Source of the DNA: an uncultured Oscillospiraceae bacterium
GTDB lineage: Bacteria; Bacillota; Clostridia; Oscillospirales; Oscillospiraceae
DNA: 50,830 nucleotides
Reading direction: 5' to 3'
NCBI GenBank assembly: GCA_910587285.1
Contig: CAJULM010000002.1
Location: 138,126-188,955 of the forward strand
The notes beneath the pieces are model-generated. The model did no database searches. It was not told where the DNA came from and saw only the letters and a list, made by a program, of their open reading frames with translations. The translations under genes and the position numbers were made by a program. This document shows positions 46,238-50,830 of this stretch, piece by piece; within the stretch, counting starts at the first letter, position 1, and the number at the start of each line of letters is the position of its first letter.

Positions 46238-46843
46238 TCAGTCTCCTTTCTGGCTCTCGCACCGCTCGAACTCAATGACCCACACCCACGGGGTGGCCGC
46301 CCAGCCGTACAGGGCGCGGTCAACGGACTTAATGGTGTTGTCCCAGATATCGCGAAACACGTATCGGGCGCTCTGAAAGGTTGCTGTAGTTTGCGCCCCC
46401 TCTGCGAAAGCGCATTCCTCTGTGATATCCTGCAACCTCTCCACCTGCACATCCGTCACCCGCAGGAAGATCCTCGCAGCCTCGCGGGGCATATGGATGG
46501 AGGGACGCCACGGAATGTCCGACACAAGTTTCCCCTCCGGCGTCATAAAGAGGTCATGGCCGGCATCAGCCCTATAAAGATAAGTACCGCCAAATCCGTT
46601 TTGCCACGTCTCCCGCACATACAGGATGTCGCCGGGGCGGTAGGGCATCTTCACATCAAAGCCGGAGAAAGCCTCTGACCATGACCAGCTAAAATGCGCT
46701 GCACCATCTTTTACGCACACGCGGTCAACGGTTTTTGACGTCACAGCAGCCGGCATCTTCACCACCCGCCGCGTCACCGTCTTGCGGTTGGCCAGGAGGG
46801 CGCGAACCATGTCGGTGTAAAACAAAATTGGCTTTATACTCAT
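46238..46843 (-). CDS. ASCH-like phage protein
   Basis: 201 aa from the ATG at 46841-46843 (GAGGGGAA). It starts with IKPILFYTDMVRALLANRKT and VTRRVVK, then YRPGDILYVRETWQ, MPREAARIFLRVTDVQVERL and TPWVWVIEFERC: the ASCH/PUA-like fold that binds nucleic acid or modified bases. Such proteins are frequent in phage early regions. A role in RNA modification or epigenetic sensing is speculative. Confidence 0.78.
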   Translation of the reverse strand: MSIKPILFYTDMVRALLANRKTVTRRVVKMPAAVTSKTVDRVCVKDGAAHFSWSWSEAFSGFDVKMPYRPGDILYVRETWQNGFGGTYLYRADAGHDLFMTPEGKLVSDIPWRPSIHMPREAARIFLRVTDVQVERLQDITEECAFAEGAQTTATFQSARYVFRDIWDNTIKSVDRALYGWAATPWVWVIEFERCESQKGD

Positions 46844-46854
46844 GTCAATTCCCC

Positions 46855-47094
46855 TCATTCCTCCCGCAAAAACCGGGCTTGCAGATGCGCCGCCCAATCT
46901 GGGCCGGGTAATTCGGCAGTGGTCTCCGCTGGCTGCTGAAGCCATTTCGCCCAGCATTCTTCGCAGCCATCACACCCGTTAAAACCTTTGGCGCAGTTCC
47001 AGTCCATTTCCGGCGGGCACCAACACATGATCAGCCGGACCAGTTCCTCGTCGCTCATTCCGCGTATGCGCTCTGCGTTGGTTACGTCTCTCAT
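46855..47094 (-). CDS. Cys-rich small phage protein, 79 aa
   Basis: It begins MRDVTNAERIRGMSDEELVR and includes LIMCWCPPEMDWNCAKGFNG, then CDGCEECWAKWLQQP. The Cys pattern suggests metal binding. The ATG overlaps the previous stop (ATGA). Confidence 0.6.
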   Translation of the reverse strand: MRDVTNAERIRGMSDEELVRLIMCWCPPEMDWNCAKGFNGCDGCEECWAKWLQQPAETTAELPGPDWAAHLQARFLREE

Positions 47095-47477
47095 ATCGGC
47101 TCCTCCTCCGGCCTGCGGCGGTAGGCGATGATTCTACCTCCATAATCGTAGGAATCATACCACCCTCCGTCCGCGCTCCAGAACCTAATGCGCTTCATTT
47201 GATGGTCGTATTTTACTATGCACCACTCAGTTTTCAGAGCGACCCTCGCTTCAACCCACACCGGCTCCCCGTCCCTCTCCCGCAGCTGCTCCAGGGTCAG
47301 CGGGTCGTTGGGCGGCGGGTCCGTCCGGGCGCGTAGGATGGAGATCGCCATCCTGCAAGCTTCTTTCAGCTTACCAACCGTCGTCTGATTCATGGGCCCT
47401 CCCGGCTCATAAAGGACGGAAAAGCTCTCCATATGTTCCACAATATCCAATGCGGAGATTGTTTCTTCTATGGTCAC
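47091..47477 (-). CDS. Uncharacterised phage protein, 128 aa
   Basis: The start is GTG 47475-47477 after AGGAGGATTGACCT. An N-terminal helical part (EETISALDIVEHMESFSVLY and TVGKLKEACRMAISILR) is followed by a beta-rich part with LTLEQLRERDGEPVWVEARV and the aromatic run FWSADGGWYDSYDYGGRIIA. The LRERDGEPVWV segment recurs in small clostridial phage proteins. No function is known. Confidence 0.65.
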   Translation of the reverse strand: MTIEETISALDIVEHMESFSVLYEPGGPMNQTTVGKLKEACRMAISILRARTDPPPNDPLTLEQLRERDGEPVWVEARVALKTEWCIVKYDHQMKRIRFWSADGGWYDSYDYGGRIIAYRRRPEEEPI

Positions 47478-47480
47478 AGG

Positions 47481-47915
47481 TCAATCCTCCTCCCTCTTTT
47501 TCAGCGCTGCCTCGGCTTCTTCGCGGGTCAGAAAGACAATTTTGCTCACCTTGTCGAAATCAAACGGGAAGACCCGTCCATTGCTATATTGAACGTGGAA
47601 AAAACCGCAATTTCCTCCCATTCCGATAAAAACAACCTCGACCGGGTACGGTTTGTCCGCAGACCTATATCTGTCGCCAACTATAGCTATGTTTGTCCAA
47701 ACCGTATCCCCAACCTTGCACGGCAGCACCACCAGCCGCCCGTCCATCTCGGCCTGGGCGAGCTCCTGCGCCCGCTCTAAGGTCATGGCATCCTCATAGG
47801 CGGCGAGTCTTGTCAGCAGCTTGTGCATATAATCATCGTCCGGGGTCAATGTGACGCCCAAAAGCTCACGCGGAAAAACGACACCGCCATCAATTATTTT
47901 TGTCAATCGTTCCAT
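47481..47915 (-). CDS. Uncharacterised phage protein, 144 aa
   Basis: From the ATG at 47913-47915 (GGAGGAAACG) it begins MERLTKIIDGGVVFPRELLG. The segment MHKLLTRLAAYEDAMTLERA is helical; LVVLPCKVGDTVWTNIAIVG begins a beta barrel. It ends VFLTREEAEAALKKREED, the typical tail of this family. Its function is unknown. Confidence 0.65.
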   Translation of the reverse strand: MERLTKIIDGGVVFPRELLGVTLTPDDDYMHKLLTRLAAYEDAMTLERAQELAQAEMDGRLVVLPCKVGDTVWTNIAIVGDRYRSADKPYPVEVVFIGMGGNCGFFHVQYSNGRVFPFDFDKVSKIVFLTREEAEAALKKREED

Positions 47916-48216
47916 CGTTTCCTCCAATCCTCCTCTCCAGCTCCGCCCAGGCTTTCTCGGTAAGGGGGCGGCCGCAGCTCGCACAATACAGGATGCCGTT
48001 CAAAATGTAGGATGGGTTTATTCTGCTGCAAAATCCGCATTCCTCCCACCTGCTCCTGTCCAGCTTCATTGGGGCCTGCTGGCCCCGGAGGGCAAAAATT
48101 GCCGCCTCAAGCGCATTGTGGAACTTCACGCTTGCCTCGCTGCCACAGGGCGTGGTGCCAACCAAGTCCCACCACGCCCCATTTTCCAGGACTTCAATCG
48201 CTCCTTCGTTGGTCAT
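47890..48216 (-). CDS. Zinc-ribbon phage protein, 108 aa
   Basis: The start is ATG 48214-48216 after GAGGGGTGA. A helical first half (TNEGAIEVLENGAWWDLVGT and KFHNALEAAIFALRGQ) is followed by CGFCSRINPSYILNGILYCA with CASCGRPL, a clear two-knuckle zinc ribbon. It overlaps the next gene by 26 bases. Its function is unknown. Confidence 0.65.
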   Translation of the reverse strand: MTNEGAIEVLENGAWWDLVGTTPCGSEASVKFHNALEAAIFALRGQQAPMKLDRSRWEECGFCSRINPSYILNGILYCASCGRPLTEKAWAELERRIGGNDGTIDKNN

Positions 48217-48227
48217 AATTTCACCCC

Positions 48228-48998
48228 TCAAAACCATCTGTAGTTCAAATCTCCATCCAGCATCGCCCAGCGGAATACTTTGTCGTCCGGAAAAATGAGA
48301 CCGTCATCCTCCGCCTGAAATCGGCGTTCCAGGTCATGGACGGTGTGGCCGTCCGCGTGAAATGTAACGGGGCTGTCACTGTCCCATTTAAGCATCAACG
48401 CCCAGTATTCTGGATAGTTTTTTCGTAATTGGCGAAGCTGATTGACGCTTTGATTGTGGCAGAACCAGCAGCCCCCCCGCATAACTGAGGTGTAAATGGG
48501 GGATAGGAGATTGTTTTTCTCGCACCACTCCCGGCACATGGCCTTGCTCCAGCCCGCTTCCGCCAAAGGACTTTTCTTGGTGTCGCCCAGGATGTGGAAG
48601 CGGCCAGGTTCATCGGCGGCAATTCCAATATAAACGATATTTCCGCGCTCAATCTTATCAAGTGGAGGCATTTTCACATCACTGTTGCAATATGGTCCTT
48701 TAGGGAACGGCCACCCGTATATTTCTCCCGGCCTTTTCTCCCCTCCAAGAATTCTGTAGAACGCCTGCTCATAAGTAAGACGGCCGCGAATATGCTCTAC
48801 CTCAATCCCCCACCGCTCCCTGATGATAGCATCCGCCTTGGCCTTAAACTCCACCATGGGCGGCAGGTCGGCGGGTATGGTGTCGGTGGCCCAAACCTCC
48901 GCGTGCACGATACGGTTCAGTGGCAAGTCCAGCGCCTCGATGGCTCCCAGGCAGGCCAGGCTGTCCTTTCCGTAGGAGAGGCTAAGTATGTGCTCCAT
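48228..48998 (-). CDS. PAPS-reductase-family / PP-loop ATPase of phage type
   Basis: 256 aa. The PP-loop is SLSYGKDSLA (6-15). Later come YCNSDVKMPPLDK and VMRGGCWFCHNQSVNQL, whose Cys pair plus others could bind a cluster or zinc, as in PAPS reductase-like and DndC-like proteins. The CysH active-site ECGLH is absent, so it is unlikely to reduce PAPS. Phage members may help nucleotide or DNA/RNA modification. It overlaps the 62-aa gene by 17 bases. Confidence 0.8.
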   Translation of the reverse strand: MEHILSLSYGKDSLACLGAIEALDLPLNRIVHAEVWATDTIPADLPPMVEFKAKADAIIRERWGIEVEHIRGRLTYEQAFYRILGGEKRPGEIYGWPFPKGPYCNSDVKMPPLDKIERGNIVYIGIAADEPGRFHILGDTKKSPLAEAGWSKAMCREWCEKNNLLSPIYTSVMRGGCWFCHNQSVNQLRQLRKNYPEYWALMLKWDSDSPVTFHADGHTVHDLERRFQAEDDGLIFPDDKVFRWAMLDGDLNYRWF

Positions 48999-49170
48999 AC
49001 CGTGTCCCCATCTCCCTCCCCATGCTCACCTGCATATTCTCCTGCCGCTCCACCCGCAACACCCGCACCTGGCCGCCCAGCGGTTCCAGCGCCAGCGCCA
49101 CGGCCTCCTTGTCGCCCAGATGATTGCCCAAAAAGTCCTCAACGGCCACGGTCAGCACCAGGCGGCTCAT
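48982..49170 (-). CDS. Small phage protein, 62 aa
   Basis: It begins MSRLVLTVAVEDFLGNHLGD, continues KEAVALALEPLGGQVRVLRV and ends with a basic tail. GGAGGTCTGTCC precedes the ATG. A beta-alpha-beta pattern is likely. Its function is unknown. Confidence 0.6.
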   Translation of the reverse strand: MSRLVLTVAVEDFLGNHLGDKEAVALALEPLGGQVRVLRVERQENMQVSMGREMGTRYGAHT

Positions 49171-49200
49171 GGACAGACCTCCTCCAGCTTGAGGCGATTT

Positions 49201-49377
49201 TTATCGCCAAAAACAACAACCATTTTCCGCTCCACGCTCCGCCTCCCAATAGGGACAGACATCCTCCCGATTCACAAAGTCGTAGTTGCTGTCGCTGTCC
49301 CGGTTCCCGCAGAGAAGCCCGCCGCCGCACTCCGGCCTGCGCCATTTACACGTGCCGCAGCACTTGCCCTCATTCAT
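49201..49377 (-). CDS. Cys-rich microprotein, 58 aa
   Basis: It begins MNEGKCCGTCKWRRPECGGG and ends CPYWEAERGAENGCCFWR. CCGTCKW...LCGN...CPYW is the usual arrangement of small phage zinc proteins. The ATG lies inside the end of the transglycosylase gene. Confidence 0.62.
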   Translation of the reverse strand: MNEGKCCGTCKWRRPECGGGLLCGNRDSDSNYDFVNREDVCPYWEAERGAENGCCFWR

Positions 49378-49942
49378 CGCAATCCCACCTTTCCGCCGCC
49401 GCCAAAACGGCCTCTGCATAGGTTCGGTCCCCGGTGTCCCATCCCGCGTTGTACGCCGTCAGGGCCGCCGCTGTGTCGCCGTGCCGCTCCAGCAGCTCGC
49501 CCAAGAACCGCATCCCGTGCCGGACGTTGTCCGCCGGGGACAGCCCCTCCGGGAAGTACCTCGGGTTGAGCTGGCACAGCCCATAGCAGCCCTCCGCGCT
49601 CACCGCATCCGCCTGGAAGCCGCTCTCCACCTCAATCACGCCCAGCGCCAGGCTCAGCGGAACGCCGTACTCCTCGCAGCTTTCCGCCAGCGCCTCGGCC
49701 ACGGGCTTGTCCAGCGGGATCGCGCTGTCATCCGGCCCCGGCCGGCGCGTCGGCGCCGCTGCGACGCAGAGCACCGGGACCGATTCGGCGGGAAGGCCCT
49801 GGGTCTGCGCGGGCCGCGCCGGGGGCGGCTCCCGCCGCGCCTGCTCGATGGAGTGGGACAGCACCCACGTCCCCGCCAGAACCACCGCGACCCCGGCCGC
49901 CAGCATCAGCCCGGCGAATATGTTGTCAAATATTTTGTGCAT
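49370..49942 (-). CDS. Membrane-anchored lytic transglycosylase (SLT domain)
   Basis: 190 aa from ATG 49940-49942, with GAGGTG upstream. A signal anchor (FAGLMLAAGVAVVLAGTWVL) is followed by a Pro-rich linker and an SLT domain (about 85-185): GVPLSLALGVIEVESGFQAD with the catalytic Glu in IEVES, GCYGLCQLNP, then ALTAYNAG. It cleaves glycan strands. It is in the early region rather than with the holin, which is unusual for phage lysis but fits a role in lysogeny or cell-wall access. Confidence 0.85.
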   Translation of the reverse strand: MHKIFDNIFAGLMLAAGVAVVLAGTWVLSHSIEQARREPPPARPAQTQGLPAESVPVLCVAAAPTRRPGPDDSAIPLDKPVAEALAESCEEYGVPLSLALGVIEVESGFQADAVSAEGCYGLCQLNPRYFPEGLSPADNVRHGMRFLGELLERHGDTAAALTAYNAGWDTGDRTYAEAVLAAAERWDCDE

Positions 49943-49976
49943 TGTACACCTCACACGCGAAATCGCGTTCTTATTT

Positions 49977-50228
49977 TCAGATTGAAACCACCTTCATCCC
50001 CGGCTTATAGGCAAAACGCGCCATGCCTGGAAACGCCTCCTGCCTCTCAGGCGGTACGACCTCGTTGGCGGCCAGATATGCCTCCACGTCAGCCCGCTTA
50101 AACCGGATTAGCCTACCGACCTTGTAGGACTTCAGGCCATCCTTCTTACTGGCCAGGCGGTGAATGGTCTTCACTGATACGCCAAACTGCTCCGCCACCT
50201 CACTTAGACTCAGCATTTTCTCTGCCAT
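49977..50228 (-). CDS. Excisionase-like helix-turn-helix protein, 83 aa
   Basis: The sequence KMLSLSEVAEQFGVSVKTIH, then RLASKKDGLKSYKVGRLIRF and KRADVEAYLA is the MerR/HTH_17 excisionase-family pattern. It may be Xis or an early regulator; the integrase is not in the window, so the pair cannot be confirmed. GAGGAGG precedes the ATG. Confidence 0.8.
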   Translation of the reverse strand: MAEKMLSLSEVAEQFGVSVKTIHRLASKKDGLKSYKVGRLIRFKRADVEAYLAANEVVPPERQEAFPGMARFAYKPGMKVVSI

Positions 50229-50243
50229 TCTGCCGTCCTCCTC

Positions 50244-50459
50244 TTAGACGTTCAGGAAAAAGTCTGCCAGCATAGCGGCCTTCCCTGCCTGCTCCAGCCT
50301 GTACTGTCCAAGTCTGCGGGCCGCCTCGCGCCCCTCCGCCGCCACGAGCAGATCGTTGGCACAGAACATGGCGGCGGCCTCCTGCTCATACCGGGCCTGA
50401 GCAAACTCCAACGTCTCAACAACAGCGTCCAGCTGTTCTTGGGTGAGTTTGATTTTCAT
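50244..50459 (-). CDS. Small phage protein, 71 aa, mostly helical
   Basis: It begins MKIKLTQEQLDAVVETLEFA and continues QARYEQEAAAMFCANDLLVA. Two helices suggest a DNA-binding or coiled dimer. AAGGAGG precedes the ATG at 50457-50459, and the divergent small-RNA promoter begins 14 bases further on. Confidence 0.6.
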   Translation of the reverse strand: MKIKLTQEQLDAVVETLEFAQARYEQEAAAMFCANDLLVAAEGREAARRLGQYRLEQAGKAAMLADFFLNV

Positions 50460-50472
50460 AAGTAAAACCTCC

Positions 50473-50501
50473 TTGATTTCTGCCCGTGCGGTTGGTATAA
50501 T
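50473..50501 (+). promoter_or_regulatory. Sigma-A promoter of the second plus-strand small RNA
   Basis: TTGATT (50473-50478), 17-base spacer ending TTGG (extended -10), TATAAT (50496-50501). The boxes and spacing are the same as at 12571-12599, with the same placement against an AAACCTCC anti-ribosome-site. Confidence 0.82.
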
Positions 50502-50507
50502 CAAGGC

Positions 50508-50576
50508 ACGGAACTGATTTTGTGGGTCGGTTCTCTTGCCCTGTCAGGTGTTGCTACCACCTGGCGGGGCGTTTTC
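50508..50576 (+). ncRNA. Candidate small RNA, about 70 nt (right copy)
   Basis: Predicted from the promoter at 50473-50501 and an intrinsic terminator: a 13-bp stem with two G-T pairs (50538-50550 with 50558-50570), a seven-base loop, then GTTTTCT. The first 30 bases are single-stranded and G/T-rich (TTTTGTGGGTCGG). No ORF is present. The terminator ends on the stop codon of the opposing 51-aa gene, exactly as in the left copy. Primary sequence similarity to the left copy is slight, so the match is architectural. Confidence 0.68.
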
Positions 50577-50731
50577 TAAACCCCGGCATCTGCCCAGGCG
50601 GCCAGCTCCGCCAGCTCCCAGGCGTCGAAGCCGTCCGCCTCTGCCTGGGCCAAGCGCCTCTCGCGGATGCGTTCGCTGCGGGTGTTTGCAAGGACGCTCT
50701 TGTACTCCTCAAAGGTGAAATGTCCGTTCAT
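50576..50731 (-). CDS. Small phage protein, 51 aa
   Basis: It begins MNGHFTFEEYKSVLANTRSE and continues RIRERRLAQAEADGFDAWEL: a strongly helical, charged protein. GAAAGGAGATAATC precedes the ATG at 50729-50731. It is the first gene of the minus-strand early operon in view. Function unknown. Confidence 0.6.
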   Translation of the reverse strand: MNGHFTFEEYKSVLANTRSERIRERRLAQAEADGFDAWELAELAAWADAGV

Positions 50732-50773
50732 GTGATTATCTCCTTTCATTTCAATAGGTGCCAGTCCACGAAA

Positions 50774-50830
50774 CGCAATATAATGTGTTCATATATTGTT
50801 TACAGTCAATATATTGAATTATATTTCATG
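50774..50830. promoter_or_regulatory. Operator/promoter region of the genetic switch (partial)
   Basis: An A+T-rich block unlike the rest. ATATATTG / CAATATAT arms (50791-50798 and 50807-50814) flank TTTACAGT, and a further CAATATA half-site lies at 50776-50782. On the plus strand TTGTTT (50797-50802)-N18-TATATT would point off the window, toward an unseen divergent gene (repressor expected). The early minus-strand promoter must lie here too; TTGACT and TATATT are visible but are spaced 21 bases apart. Confidence 0.55.

Larger units (their letters stand above)
10409..50830. mobile_element. Prophage with a contractile tail (PBSX/skin-like), right end outside the window
   Basis: The element starts right after the tRNA-Val gene and runs to the window edge. 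It holds a complete structural set in canonical order on the minus strand: terminase, portal, MuF protein, protease/scaffold, capsid, connectors, sheath, tube, chaperone, tape measure, baseplate, fibres, holin, endolysin. Replication, recombination and control genes lie to the right. A sheath and tube indicate a myovirus. No integrase and no canonical repressor are in view, so the right end and attR must lie further right. The left boundary at the tRNA is an inference from position. Confidence 0.85.

Noticed and set aside
48228..48998. DndC of a phosphorothioation system
   Set aside because: No dndB, dndD or dndE-like genes are nearby, and the family resemblance is only to the PP-loop superfamily.

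Overview
The window is the end of a draft contig from a high-GC, low-GC-phylum anaerobe. The gene content (YmdB, YhaO/YhaN, IscR-like Rrf2, an SD-led gene style, an Spo0A-type domain, a gut-type CHAP endolysin) suggests a Clostridia member of the Oscillospiraceae, of the Flavonifractor/Pseudoflavonifractor/Lawsonibacter kind. That placement is inferred from protein resemblance and base composition, not from a marker gene. The first 34 bases are Illumina adapter, so the left edge is an assembly end.

Positions 34-10408 are host chromosome: the PDZ end of an HtrA protease, a 38-aa ORF, a coupled ymdB-yhaO-yhaN operon, a DEAD-box RNA helicase, an IscR-like Rrf2 regulator, a nitrilase-family hydrolase, then mutY, tdk and a PflX-type radical SAM gene. 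A perfect 16-bp parS site overlaps the end of tdk, which suggests this part lies in the origin-proximal domain. The segment ends with a tRNA-Val(GAC) gene.

From just after the tRNA to the right edge is a prophage of about 40 kb with a contractile tail of the PBSX/skin type. Its right end lies outside the window and no integrase is visible. Its left end holds plus-strand and control genes: an XRE-type regulator, an Spo0A-C-domain protein, three ribbon-helix-helix proteins, a Rha-type regulator, two microproteins and several clear operators. From 13641 to 50731 nearly everything is on the minus strand and reads right to left: control and small early genes, recombination (SMC-like ATPase, Sak4-like ATPase, DUF669), SF2 helicase, primase-helicase, RusA, terminase, portal, MuF capsid protein, head, connector, sheath, tube, tape measure, baseplate, fibres, holin and endolysin. 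Most neighbours overlap by ATGA or TGATG.

Several things do not fit a plain prophage map. The portal and MuF proteins carry C-terminal extensions, each followed by a small acidic ORF. The MuF pair has its own internal promoter and a terminator, so its presumed immunity genes can be expressed without the lytic operon. An Mrr-family nuclease gene runs against the tail operon inside an 18/19-bp inverted repeat. Two short plus-strand RNAs with the same architecture (TTGATT-N17-TATAAT, 70-75 nt, intrinsic terminator) sit at opposite ends of the prophage. An Arc-like repressor is divergent from two microproteins across three copies of a TGATATCA operator. A repeat and hairpin block between rusA and the primase-helicase may be the replication origin. 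The tail-assembly chaperone has a perfect A AAA AAC slippery site.
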